A DNA stretch of 64,000 bases from Heterobasidion occidentale (taxonomy: Eukaryota > Basidiomycota > Agaricomycetes > Russulales > Bondarzewiaceae). A model generated the notes under the pieces. The model was not told the origin of the DNA. It was given only the letters and a program-made list of their open reading frames with translations, and did no database searches. The DNA lies in contig JBCAQO010000002.1 in NCBI GenBank assembly GCA_039111635.1, positions 2,046,001 through 2,110,000 of the forward strand. Reading direction: 5' to 3'. The position numbers and the translations under genes were made by a program. This document shows, in pieces, positions 1 to 11,019 of this stretch (position 1 is its first letter; each line of letters starts with the position of its first letter).

Positions 1-1995
1 AGGTGAGTAAAATAAAAACTTCGATAGCGTACGGCAACTCTTGGGAACAGAACACCTTGGACTTCGGCATAATCAACGGTTTCGCATAGATCTGGTACTA
101 CCTTCAAAGCGCGTTCTTGAACCTGGACGATGTTAGAGAATGAAGTTTCAAGGCAGGGGGGTAACGGACAATAGCATGCTCAGATTCCAGTGCATTGTAT
201 ACTAGAGGTAATACATCTGAAACGTTTCAAGCATCAATCATGGAATGCTATTTAATAGAATAAAAGAATACCCACGTTCACGAAAAACATGCTTCTCAGT
301 CTTGCTCTGCAGCATTCCAAGGTTATCCAAAAGTGTGAGCATGTTTTGAGGTGGCTCTTTGATGGCAAATAGAGGCTTTAGACTAGGTAGAACGAGAGTG
401 GCGAATTGTGGCGCAGAAAGTATCTTAGAGATCGAAAACACGTTTGGCAGGATGTATGGAAGCAAATGGGTATCTTTCATCTGAAACATACCATTAGCCA
501 AGAGCAATTCCATCGCATCAGACAAACTATTGAGCACACCTCTTCAAGCAATGAAGGTAATATTTTACGTGTCTGAAGGCCATCAGAGAATCGGTCCAGA
601 ACGTTCGTCAGCCCCTTCATGAAAGATATCTTCTCCTCCCTTGACTTGGCCGCAAAGTTGGAACGGTCTAAGAAGTTGAGAGTGGATATAGGAAGCGAAG
701 AAAAGAATGCATGAGATGGCAGAGTCGCCGGAGTAAGCCTATTATGCGGCTGTCGGGTGATAAGCGAAGACAGCATCGCTATACGCCACAGTTCAATAGA
801 CTAGGTGATTTCACTCATATATGCACCCACCCTGAAGGTCCTTGTCCAGGCGCTGCATCCCGGTGAGCGGCTTGCCTGCATTATCGCGCAGGCTACCAAG
901 GTTGCCGAAATTCTTGAATGGGGGTTCACCCTTACAGTGTACAGCATACATGAGACATCCGAGAGAATACATATCCGAAGCAGTGTTCAACACTTCATCA
1001 AGTGCATACTCGGGAGCTAGATGCTGGATGAGAAAAAACATGATAGATGGCCTTTCTTACGCACCGACATAGTCAAACGATCGTTGAGTATAAGGCGACA
1101 TACGGCTGTCGAAGGTAGGGAATTCCCAGCTGGTCAACGATCCGTCCGGTTTAGTTAATGGAATCGTCAAGCCGAGACCTCCAATTTTCCAATCTCCCTT
1201 TATAAGCACAGCTCAGAATATACGACATAAATATGAAAGACTCGCATACCGCGTTATTGATGAGAATACTTCCAGGAGATATATTGGAGTGAATGATACG
1301 TGCGGAGGTATGGAGGAACAAGAGGCCTTTGCACAGTTGCAAGACACCTTTCTGGATCTAAGTAAGAATGGCATCAGCTGCAGCGCACCGATCTAGAGCT
1401 AATTTGGTACGAACTTCCACCTCATCCAGATCTACCAAAGGCGACGAATGGGGGGAGCCAGGGATGGCGAGGTAAAGAGACGATAGCAAGGGTTCAGTGG
1501 CGAAAATCAGTTCGCTTCGGGTTTCCTCGAGAGGTTCGACCATTTCTTCAGATTGACACTTTCAGATCACACTGAGGGTGTACACGCGATGTTCGCCACC
1601 CACCTAATATACAAGGATGGCGTAGCCTACTCAGAGATGTAGCCTGGGGAACTTGCGACGTCAAGTACTTCTCTTGACGCAAGAAAGCCACATACCTCCG
1701 ACTTCAGAACGTCCAGAGCTTTCTCCCGCGCAGATGGAGTCATTCGATCCATTTCTGCACTCCTCTTGTCGAAAGACCATACAGACACACGTTTGTTCGT
1801 AACTTTGTGGGATCCAGACTGCACACGCCATAGACCGACTTGGAAGGATGGTACATGAGCGATGGCGGATAAAGAGGTTGATGGTGAGCTGGATGGTGTT
1901 GGGGTTGCAACACGACTTCCCGTTGTCGGTGCTCCGATGGCATACGACTGCGAGATGTTGGATCGCGAGAAGAACGAGGTCGCAGCTGCAAGCAT
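1..1995 (-). CDS. SCY1-like pseudokinase (SCYL2 type), C-terminus off the left edge
   Basis: Proteins of this family bind clathrin and AP adaptors and act in endosome/Golgi traffic. The ATG at 1995 opens an exon with the family's N-terminal signature, FQVGLWRVQSG then SVWSFDKR. Later exons carry the kinase-like domain: a segment near 1290 reads LHTSARIIHSNISPGSILIN, and one near 970 reads LAPEYA then SDMYSLGCLMYAV. The usual HRD catalytic motif is replaced by HSN, as expected for a pseudokinase. Helical, HEAT-like sequence follows (about 240-770), and the gene runs out of the window at base 1, so it is partial only because of the window. At least six exons are visible. Family assignment is firm; exact splice sites were not all checked. 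Confidence 0.85.
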
Positions 1996-2383
1996 GATTA
2001 TGTTTCGGCGACGGCGACAAGGATGGATAGCCTTCCAGCTCCAAAATGCCGAAGCGCAGTGAGAGAGAAATGTGGAACGAAAGCAGGAGGCACTCAGTAC
2101 TGCAAGTCGACCCGCGAAGCGCGATCACCCTAGCCTGCTACTTCTGCACTGCTTTTCAGTGCCTTACTTGAGCTTACTCGCCTGCTCGCTCGAGATCCGT
2201 TGAACAGATTATTCAAGGTCGAGAGACTGCTCCATCGGAACAAAATACTATATAGATACAAATTAATGATAGAAACCGAATGGCCACAATGTAATGCTTG
2301 TCATAACTAACGTCTACTAGCGTAACGAAGAGGATATCTTGGGAGAAATGATGCCAAAAGAATCTAAATTGGCATAACGATAA
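1996..2383. other. intergenic gap, SCY1-like promoter side
   Basis: This gap lies between the start of the SCY1-like gene and the end of the arrestin-like gene, both on the minus strand. It must hold the SCY1 promoter and the arrestin 3' end. An ATATAGATAC stretch near 2250 could be a TATA-like element for the minus gene, but it is about 250 bp from the ATG. No coding sequence is supported. Confidence 0.5.
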
Positions 2384-3939
2384 TCACCAATCCATACTGT
2401 GCGTGGGGCGAAGTTCCCTTCCAGCGTTGTTCAGTCCCACAGCCGGCGCGGATGCACCAAATTGGCGCAACTCGCGCTCGTATGTGCCCCAAGGCTCAGT
2501 CGCGACGGTCAAAACCTCGACATGACTATAGCTCGGGAGGTTTGTCGAGCTATAAGGCGGACGTATGGAGATTTTGACAACATACTGGAGAAACACTATG
2601 AGACTCAACCTATCAATTTCGAGGTTGTATCTTACCGATACGTCTATGGCGCCTTCCACTCGCCAAGACTGTTCTTTTCCCAGCTCTCCGACCTTCAACT
2701 CATACCGGCAGATCACTCTGCCTTCTTGGGAAGTATCCGTCTCAAGCGCCACGGCGGACCCCAAGATGATATCTCTCCCACCAGCGAAACGATCGCCTTT
2801 TACCCAAGCTCGGGTCCGTTTCACTACCTTCAGATCGACATGTTGATACAGGAGTGCGGAGAGGGCTGGCGCTTCTGAGCAGTTTATGACGAGTTTCAAC
2901 GGCATATGAAAGCCAGAAGTCATAGTTGAGTCGGCTGGCAACGAGAGCTGTAAAGCATGCGAGCTGAAACATGACACTCAACATGGAGCGAAAGGTGTGG
3001 ACATACTTCGACAGTCGGGATATTGAGGGTTTTTCTGCGGACAGCGTCAGAAGGAAATGAAGGGATTAAGTGGATCGTCTTGATCGTATCCCCACCATGT
3101 GTAATATTTCCGCGGAACGGTGGGCGAGAAGGCCAGGTCTTGGGCAAATAAAGTAACGGTGCAATTTTCCTGTTACACCCAGTGGACCAACAGCAATTTG
3201 CATGCAAACATGGTGGATAAGCTCCCTTCACATATTTACATGATAGATGAGCTCACTCTTCGTGCCTTCGCAGCAAACCTTTACGATATGCATCAATCTT
3301 CAGGGTATAGGACACTTCGCATGAGACTCCAGGATTCCAAGCTGCGTATGAAGGAGGCAGAGGCAAGGTTCCTCCTTGAATGCACTTCGGCAGGGGTATC
3401 GCGAAATAATAGAGCTGTTCGGTCAAATAGTAGGGTCCTCGAGAGGTATCCAAGATAGGTATGTCGATTGTCTCGAATACCGTGGTAAGGCTGGTCATCT
3501 CGTCCACCACACCCCGAGATACAGCCGTCACTTTGACCTTTCCTTCGAGCTATTGTGACGAATCATGATCAGCATGATTCCTATGGTTGGAAGAGAGAAG
3601 ATCTACCGTCGCCGTGAGCCGTACGACATGTGTACACTCTTTCCGTAGCTTGACTGTCCCGTCAACTATGTCGGTGAACCCATAAGCAGACAGAGAAAGC
3701 CCCCACAGCTTACGACCTAGATTTATCTCAAGATAATCGGATCTATAGAGGAAATGTGTGCAAGGCGATGGTTCCTCCTCACTCTCAGAAGCCTCATTGT
3801 TGGGAGTGACAGGGGCTGTCTGGATAGTACGTTCTGAGTCCGAGGCTGATGAAGAATACGGGGGTGTGGGAAAGATGTCGAGTTCATCTGAATCGGCGAA
3901 GAGGCCATCGTGTGGTAGCGTAATGTGTAGACTGGCCAT
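2384..3939 (-). CDS. arrestin-like domain protein
   Basis: Fungal arrestin-fold proteins usually act as adaptors in endocytosis or signalling. The ATG at 3939 gives MASLHITLPHDG followed by an acidic, Ser-rich stretch. Beta-rich segments follow with arrestin-like wording: LRKECTHVVRLTATV near 3610, then a middle exon (about 3260-3540) with GGTLPLPPSYAAWNPGVSCE. The last exon (2384 to about 2950) has a beta-sandwich-like pattern and ends at TGA 2384-2386. An in-frame ATG at 3981 would add 14 residues. I assign it by overall pattern and the N-terminal arrestin look, not by a catalytic motif, and see no PY motif. It precedes the SCY1-like trafficking gene on the same strand, which may be chance. 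Confidence 0.6.
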
Positions 3940-5234
3940 GACTAGGAAAGTACGAAAGTAACGGTGCGTAGCAGGCTGCAACAGCGTGTACTTATACCTG
4001 AAGATAAGCCGAACGTCGGACCTTGCGGTCTTCCGTCAGGATATAAGCATATCCTCTATTAAGAGCTATCCGTTAGTTACAGTCATCAATCGAATGTTTT
4101 TGACAAAGCACCATACGGGCTCGGGGTAGGATACTTACCCACAAATGTGGGGTTGAGCCTGGTTGAACTCAAAGTCGACGTGGAAACGTTGCTGGTTGCC
4201 CTGAACGAGTCACTTTACGTCCCATCAGGTCCCACCTTTCAATGACGTAACATGCACAATTTCATACGACAAGCTCTCGATTATCATTGTAAACGCAGCA
4301 AGTCAACGGCAATTCACTTGACAAGCTGGAATAGCAGACGAACGTGTGCAGAATAAAGTTCTGTGAGAGTGTGTTCAGGTCTGGTCAGGTCGGGTGGGAA
4401 GCAGGTTGCCAAGGCTTTGCGGAATAGTCTCGATGTCGTCCATACGTCTAAACACGTTTGAGCATCGAGTCATCACTGAACGCGAAAATTACGACTGCGA
4501 TAAATCCATCGATCAGCAAACCGGCTCTTGTCATGACGTGACCAGGAAAAGGGAGGTTGCTAGAGGCCGTCGGTGCAGCTGGAAGCTGTAGTCCGGCTTG
4601 ACTGAGGTAGTTAGAACCACGAATGATTTCCAAATTTCGAAGCCCCAAACTTCAAGCTTCAGGCTCGGCCACAGTAATAGAAGGGAATTGACCGAACATT
4701 GTGTGTAAAAGCGATGTATTCCAATTAGCTGTAGACCTAAGACATATGCGATACTAGTCTCCGTGGCTGACCTTACACAGAAGACAGTCAAGACTGCGGT
4801 GCGGAAGCGCTTCAGTGCGGAGATGCAGAAGTAGATGAGCATGAGGGAAGCACATAGAAATGGGCATCTAGACTAGCACCGTGAGCATGTACAAATCGCA
4901 CATAGCAGCTAGCAGCCTGCGCGACATGGGTCGCTTCACAAAGTGTTGTGCTTGACCGCTGCTAATTTGATCTATTTGAGATCCAACTCGCCCGCACTCT
5001 CAGAAAGCCTCGTCAGTCCGGCCAGTCGGTCAGACCCCGACGTCGCAAGAGACACAAAAAAAAGATCCTCGAGTCAAGCAAGATAGTGTCGCAGCAAATG
5101 TTCAAGTGACGCGGGAACGAGGAGAAAGTAAGCGAGTCGTGGGAATAAATGTGTCAGACTGTACAGTCTGCAGCCACCGAATTCGTAGCCACAGTCTGGC
5201 TGGCGAGCTCGACATTCCCCTCGATCCTCAAGAA
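3940..5234. other. 1.3 kb intergenic region between arrestin-like and RPL7 genes
   Basis: These two genes diverge, so both promoters lie here. A minus-strand open frame at 4531-4842 encodes a hydrophobic, Leu-rich peptide. I found no splice pattern or family match that makes it convincing, and its codon pattern looks random. I see no RNA gene, mobile element or clear repeat. Confidence 0.4.
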
Positions 5235-6437
5235 ATGGCGGCCTCCACCACGTACGTCTGTCCCATATATCTACGCTCTAGCATCGCCATTTGACTCTTT
5301 CTGCCATACAGCGTACCCACCGTCTCGGTCAGTATGGTATTTTACTGAAAAACCAATAGAATTCACGTCTCATCTTCCGTTGTCATGATCCTGGTGGTAG
5401 GACATCGAAGTCCCAGAGACCCTCCTCAAGAAACGAAAGCAAAATGAAAAGGCCCGTGAGGAGCGTTTGGTGAAGGCGGATGCTGCCCGCAAGGTGTGTG
5501 TTTCCTCCAGCCAAAACACGATGATGCATTTTTTTCTTTGAATGGCTAGTGAGACTTTGTCTTACCTTGTTGCCTTCAATCAACCATCTTTCGGGACTGA
5601 ATTATCCTCTTGATGAGTATATGCCGCGTTTCAGTAGCTGATCCATCGATCTAGGCGGCCAAGGCCAAGCGCAAGGTCATCTTCAAGCGGGCTGAGACTT
5701 ACGTGAAGGATTACCTGTCGAAGGAGCGGGAGGAGATCCGCCTGAAGCGGGCTGCGCGTGCATCAGGCGACTTCTATGTTCCTGCCCAGCCGAAGGTCTA
5801 TTTTGTTGTGCGGATTCGGGGGTGAGTAAGTCAAATCATGATATGTCCAACGGATACTGATACCCAACCAGTATCAACGAGATTGCGCCAAAACCACGCA
5901 AGATCTTGCAGCTCCTCCGCCTTTTGCAGATCAACAACGGTGTTTTCGTACGAGTGACGAAGGCAACGCAGCAAATGCTTCGCCTGGTTGAACCCTATGT
6001 GACTTACGGGTAAGCTTGTCTTAGAATCAGTTTACACAACGCTAAAATTTCCACAGCGAGCCAAATTTGAAGACCGTTCGTGAGCTGATCTACAAGCGCG
6101 GCTACGGCAAGGTCGACAAACAGCGCATCCCTCTGTCCAACAATGCTGTCATTGAGGAATCCCTTGGCAAATACGATATCCTCTCTGTCGAGGACCTCGT
6201 TCACGAGATCTTCACCGTTGGCCCCAACTTCAAGCAGGTTGGTGTTGCATAATAATCCATGCCCTAGTGCTTGTTCTGACTTGCGTCCATCTACAGGCTG
6301 CCAACTTCCTCTGGCCATTCAAACTTTCTAACCCTACTGGCGGCTGGAGGATCCGGAAGTTCAAGCACTATGTGGAGGGTGGTGACTTTGGTAACCGGGA
6401 GGACAACATCAACAAGCTCATCCGACAGATGAACTAG
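5235..6437 (+). CDS. RPL7: 60S ribosomal protein L7 (uL30)
   Basis: Structural protein of the large ribosomal subunit. Seven exons join cleanly: 5235-5251, 5312-5327, 5401-5493, 5655-5821, 5872-6009, 6057-6237 and 6297-6437. They sum to 753 nt, giving 250 residues, the normal L7 length. The first two exons are only 17 and 16 nt. The basic N-terminal extension is followed by the L30 core ([17 protein letters not shown], then [20 protein letters not shown]). The protein ends in the conserved tail [19 protein letters not shown]. The third intron (5494-5654) is much longer than the others and holds a box C/D snoRNA candidate. Pyrimidine-rich sequence upstream fits a ribosomal-protein promoter. 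Identity is certain. Confidence 0.97.
5519..5643 (+). ncRNA. candidate box C/D snoRNA in RPL7 intron 3 (snR39/snR59/snR39B-like)
   Basis: Seen: a C-like box ATGATGC (5521-5527; consensus ends in A), a D' box CTGA (5597-5600), a C' box TTGATGA (5610-5616) and a D box CTGA (5638-5641), all inside the third RPL7 intron. The 13 nt ending one base before D' (5583-5595, ACCATCTTTCGGG) are a perfect complement of CCCGAAAGATGGT, a highly conserved 25S/28S rRNA segment. The D'+5 rule places 2'-O-methylation on the G of CCCG. Known: budding yeast snR39 and snR59 lie in the RPL7A and RPL7B introns and target this same rRNA stretch (A807), while snR39B targets G805. Inferred: an orthologous host-guide link. 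A clear closing stem next to C and D was not found, so the ends are approximate. Confidence 0.75.
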
Positions 6438-6952
6438 GTTGGGTGTCTTGGATGATGGTTGGGTGGAGCACTATGGGGTCGATAGTTGAGGCCCGCCCGC
6501 TTTTTATGGTATGCATGGCATGGATCGTATTCATCTCCTTTCCGCCCTTTTTCACTTGCTTTCTGTGCCTGTATGTCAATATGATGCATAGTAAAAGACA
6601 TAGCCAATCATTATGGCTCCCACATTCATAAAGTATACAGCGCGCATGACTTGGTATGGAGAACTGCACAAGCTCTTTTCGTCACGAAGCCTCTAGATAT
6701 GTTATTCGATTCTGTAATTGTCTATTTGAATAATCCCCCGTTGACCCTAAAAAGCTAGGCTTGCTCACCCTTGCTCACTCTATTGCGGATCGGCCGACAT
6801 TTGACGTTGCCCGAGGTGGAAGATCTCGATCCTTTGCGATTGTTCGGGGTCTGCAGGATGGCACTCGGACCCCGAGCGCTACCCCACATTAGGCTTCGTT
6901 GCTTCCGGGCTCTCTTCAGTCTCTCACATTCTCATTTGAAGCTTGCTCGAAG
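6438..6952. other. intergenic gap RPL7 to HIBADH-like gene
   Basis: The two genes are in tandem on the plus strand. The gap holds the RPL7 3' end and the promoter of the dehydrogenase. It is AT-richer than the flanking exons. No supported coding or RNA gene was seen. Confidence 0.5.
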
Positions 6953-8209
6953 ATGAGAGTTACAGCGCAATCTCTGCAGAGATGGGAACGCCATCTTTCG
7001 CGTAGCAAGAGCATCAGTTTCATAGGCCTTGGTCGAATGGGATCCGAGATGGCATTCAATCTGTTCTCGAAGCGGTACGCGGAGGCAAACGACACGCACT
7101 TTGTCGTCTGCGATGCTGTCCCTGAAAGCGCCCGCCGGTTCTGCGATAAATTTTACGGTCATTTTCCGGAGGCCAAGATTGCCATTGCCACGACGCCCGA
7201 AGAGTGTGTTGTTCGCTGATGACTTTCGATGATCATCACTGACATGCTTCGACTTCACTGCACCTCAGGGCGGTTCTGGCTTCAAGCACTATCATCACCA
7301 TGCTCCCGTCATCCCCGCACGTGCGGAAAGTCTATTCAGAAACGAGCGGTATCGTGCCTACTCTCAGTCTGCTTAATAAAGAGGAGGCGAGATCGACGCT
7401 CTGCATCGATAGCACAACGCTGGACGTGCAGGTAGGTCGAGCGACTGCAGTCGAGACGCGCGAGGCCGGCGCAGAAATGGTTGACGCTCCCGTCTCCGGA
7501 GGTACGCGAGCACTTTGTCCGGTCAGGCAGATGATTTTTTACGAGAGTTGGTGCCAGGCGTTACGGGAGCGAAGGCTGGTACGTTAACGTTCCTTGTCGG
7601 TGGGACGGAGGCCGGATTTGGGCGCGTGTCTCCGATCCTCGCTCACATGGGCCAACGGATCATTCACTGTGGACCCTCCGGAGCAGGGCTGGTAGCTAAG
7701 ATCTGCAACAACCTTGTCCTCGGAGTAGAGCAAGTGGTGGTAGCGGAGGCGATGCTACTAGGGCAACGGCTGGGCCTCGATCCTGCGGTGCTTGCCGGGG
7801 TGATCAACAGCTCGACGGGGGCTTGCTGGTCGTCGTCGGTGAATAATCCTGTGCCCGGTGCTTTGCCGGAGAAGTCACCGCCATGCGAGCGCGATTACGA
7901 GGGCGGGTTTGCGACGGCACTGATGCTGAAGGTACGTTCGCAGCAGCGCTTCTTTTGATCTAAGGGCGTCGGTTGATTCGCGCATCCGTGCCGCACTAGG
8001 ACATGGGCCTGGCCACGGAGGTATCTAGTGCGTCGGGAAGCCCCCTGCCGATGGCGGAAGCGGCGGAGAGTATCTATGCGGACGTAGTTGAGCGGTATCC
8101 GGAACTGGGGAGCAGAGATTTTTCGTCGGTGTACCGCTACCTGGAGCGAGCCGCGGAGGAGGGACGGAAGGTGCATGTTGGGGGGGCGATAGAAGAGAGA
8201 TTGAGTTGA
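6953..8209 (+). CDS. 3-hydroxyisobutyrate dehydrogenase, probably mitochondrial
   Basis: Oxidises 3-hydroxyisobutyrate to methylmalonate semialdehyde with NAD+ in valine breakdown. The ATG at 6953 begins a short basic leader with Arg and Ser (MRVTAQSLQRWERHL), plausible as a mitochondrial presequence. The Rossmann motif ISFIGLGRMGSEMA follows directly. Further hallmarks are STIITMLPS (about 7280-7310), MVDAPVSGG (about 7480-7500), and GPSGAGLVAKICNN (about 7670-7710), which holds the catalytic Lys of the beta-hydroxyacid dehydrogenase family. The C-terminal helical domain ends at TGA 8207-8209 after a short last exon from about 8000. At least five exons are visible. Plant and fungal 6-phosphogluconate-type relatives are the only realistic alternative. 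Confidence 0.9.
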
Positions 8210-8458
8210 GAAGAGGGATGCGGCAGCGGCCGTGGTGATATGATTCGTGACATGTGGGATTACCTTATAAGTGTATTGCATGGACGAGTGCTCGCCCGAT
8301 CTGCACTCGCTCCTTAGCCCTTGGCCCATCCTTTGTCTCCCCCGCCCTTCCTAATCCTCTCCTCTTTCCTCCGCCTCCGTACCCACGTGCCCTCTCTGCC
8401 TCCTTTTCCTCACGTATTTACGTCTATCTTTCATACATACCCCTTCGCCCGTAACAAC

Positions 8459-10296
8459 ATGTCCGACAAGCCAAGTGTTATAATTTTCGGTCAGTTCTCC
8501 TCTCCTCTGCCCTCCCAGGAGCTCGTAGTGATCCATCGCGCGACCTCGGCGATCGTCGCCACCTTTAGGCGGCGTCAAGACGTGCGCTCGAGCCCTTGCC
8601 GCTTACCTGGTCCCTTTGGATGGAGAGCCTCTTGTATCTGTCAGTGTGCACTTAGCGACATCGCGCCCCATCCGCTCTCTCACACATACCTCGATAGAGT
8701 TTGCGCATAATTGATAAGTACTCTGTATCCCCGCCCACGACGTCCGTTGCTCCTCTGTTCCATCCCCTGTCGCTCGCTCACCCATCCACAGCTATATTGG
8801 TTCCGAGTTTCCAAAAGTCCTCGCCAAGCCGAATGTAGAATATAAGCAGGCAAACCTCACCGTTCCGGGTAGGCTCTCCTCGTCCTCTGCCTGGCTCGCG
8901 TCCCCTCACACGTCCTTTCAGCTATCGTTTCCAGTGTTTTCGACCCCCCAGAGGGCCAACCGCCCTACTCTGTTGTATTTGATCTGACCGGTGATGTAGC
9001 GCACGACCGCCCTGAGCAGGTATGTGGTCGCGGCTCCGTCGTCCCGCGCGAGACCGTGAACTCATCGGCCTCGGGGCGCAGCTCCAAATTGGCTATACGT
9101 GTAACGTAGCGCGGCTGGTTGGCCTCGAGGCCGCCAAGCGCAAGGTCAAGTCGTATGTGCGTCTGCAGATGCCGTGGTACGAGTGCTCCGAAAAGGGCAC
9201 GCACGACGAGAAGGAGGATCCCAAACCGCTCGGGGTGTTAGGCACCTGGTGGCACGAGACGTTGCGAATCTTGGGCGCGATCGACGGGCAAGTACCTTGC
9301 TCTCTGTCACGGACCCGGGCGTCGTTGACAGCTGTCTGTGACACGCAGCCTAAATCTCGTCATCCTGAGAATCGGTCTCGTCTATGGACCTTACGTCGAC
9401 TTTGGCCTCAGTGACTCCATCTTTCTTTCTTCTCGGGATCCACTCGCTGACGCGTGATCTGTCCAGTGACCAATGTCCTCACCGTCGCCTCCGTTTACGG
9501 CTTTATGAAGAAGCCGATGAAATCACTGTATGCAGTCTTCTCATTCACCTGTGAGGCGCGCGTCTTATCTTCTCATCTATGCAGCTGGAGTCCCGGAAGC
9601 AACTCCATGAACACGGTTCACGTGGATGACGTCTCAGTCGCGCTCTGGACATGCGCGGAATGGATAGGAAAGCTCGGTCGCGCCGAGGCAGATAAGGTCG
9701 CCGGCGAGGAAATCTACTTTCACAATGAGAAGAGCAAGGTATCCGAGGTTCAGGGCATGCCGCCTGCAGATGTCAAGGTCATCGCTCCCCTGTTCAACCT
9801 CGTCAGTAGCCTATTCCTTAAATCTGCAAGCCCTCGCTCACGTTCTGTTATAGGTCGACGACAACGAGACGACGTTGCACAAGGCGGGCCAGACAATGAC
9901 GAGCTTGTTCGGGACGACGTTCGAATACTACAACTTCGTCACGAATACCGTTGCCAGGGTAGGCCGCGTTCGCCGCGTTCTCTTCTTTCCATCGCTGACA
10001 TGTAGCGTGAATCGTGCCAGTTCCGTCTCGAGGAAGTCGTAGAAGAGATCAACGACACGCACGTCAGCGCGTGGGCGACGATGTTGACGACTTCGAACCC
10101 GCCGGTGCCTAACACGCACCTGAGCGCATACATGGACACGTTCTCCTTGTCCAAGCACTGCATGGCCTTCTCCAACGTGAAGATCAAGAGGGTGCTCGGG
10201 ATCAAGCTCAAGAGGCCGTACATGACGCAAGACGTCGGGCGCGAGATCGTGAACAAGTGGATAGATGAGGGAAGCTGGCCCAGGCTCGATGGCTAA
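8459..10296 (+). CDS. NAD-dependent epimerase/dehydratase family protein (fungal, Rossmann fold)
   Basis: A short-chain dehydrogenase-like protein of the extended, epimerase group; substrate unknown. The first exon (MSDKPSVIIFG) joins to GVKTCARALA, giving a glycine-rich nucleotide-binding loop right at the N-terminus. Later exons read VVFDLTGDVAHDRPEQ, then GYTCNVARLVGLEAAKR and MPWYECSEKG. An exon near 9350 has LNLVILRIGLVYGPYV, typical of extended SDRs. MNTVHVDDVSVALWTCAEW (about 9608-9664) is the usual H-V-D-D-V segment near the C-terminal part. The classical YxxxK pair is not obvious. Stop at 10294-10296. At least eight exons are visible. Similar multi-exon genes are common in agaricomycetes, where they are annotated only by domain. 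Confidence 0.75.
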
Positions 10297-11019
10297 AGAG
10301 CCCCTAGCGGCGTACGTTCCGCTCCCAAATGCCGGCATCGTCGTTGTTCTTGTCTGGTGCAAGCAAGTACGGACGGCACGCGTCTGGTTCTCATTTTTAA
10401 TCCCCGTTTCTTTATCCTTTAATTCTTTCGTCAGGCTTTCGTGATCTCTTTTGAACCTTTGTCTCATCTGACAAGCAACACGTCGAGTCCGCCTCCTCCC
10501 CAATTCCCATCTGAGTCCGTCTCCTCGAGAGATTCCCTCATACACATCATCCATCCACCTGTCCATCCCGTTGAGTGTCTTCCGCCACAACAGCACAACC
10601 TCCGCTTCTCCTCTTTTTATTCTCAGTCGCTTTCGGAGTATCCTTCACGCCAGGCACGCCTTTTCTTTTTCTTTTCACGTTCACGTTCTCCACTAGTAGC
10701 ACTGCTGTTCCTGCGACCCTCGTCACCTCACCTACCTTCTCTTTCGGATACTATATGCTACTCATTTAATCTCCCAATTTACGTACTTAGTCCGCCCACC
10801 TCCATCCGAACGTTTGCGTCTCAATGTCATGCCTATTTGCAAGCCGGAAGACCGAGGTACCATAGGGAACAATGTCCGCGGGCGCGTGCGCGCGCGGCGG
10901 ACGGGCATGTAAAACACTGCTTCCATACAGATGACAACGTCCATGATCGAAAGTGTGACGTCTTTGTCGCGGTCAATGTAGTAGTGGACCGGTCGAGGCC
11001 ACAGCAACATTTAGCCCCG
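10297..11019. other. intergenic gap between convergent genes
   Basis: This stretch lies between two 3' ends (epimerase-like plus, dioxygenase minus). It is strongly pyrimidine-rich on the plus strand from about 10400 to 10830 (repeated TTTCTTTTTC and CCTCC runs). Long open frames here are low-complexity and cross into the antisense of the dioxygenase, so I do not accept them as genes. Confidence 0.5.

Noticed and set aside
4531..4842. hydrophobic minus-strand frame in the arrestin-RPL7 gap
   Set aside because: No family match, no convincing promoter or splice sites; probably chance.
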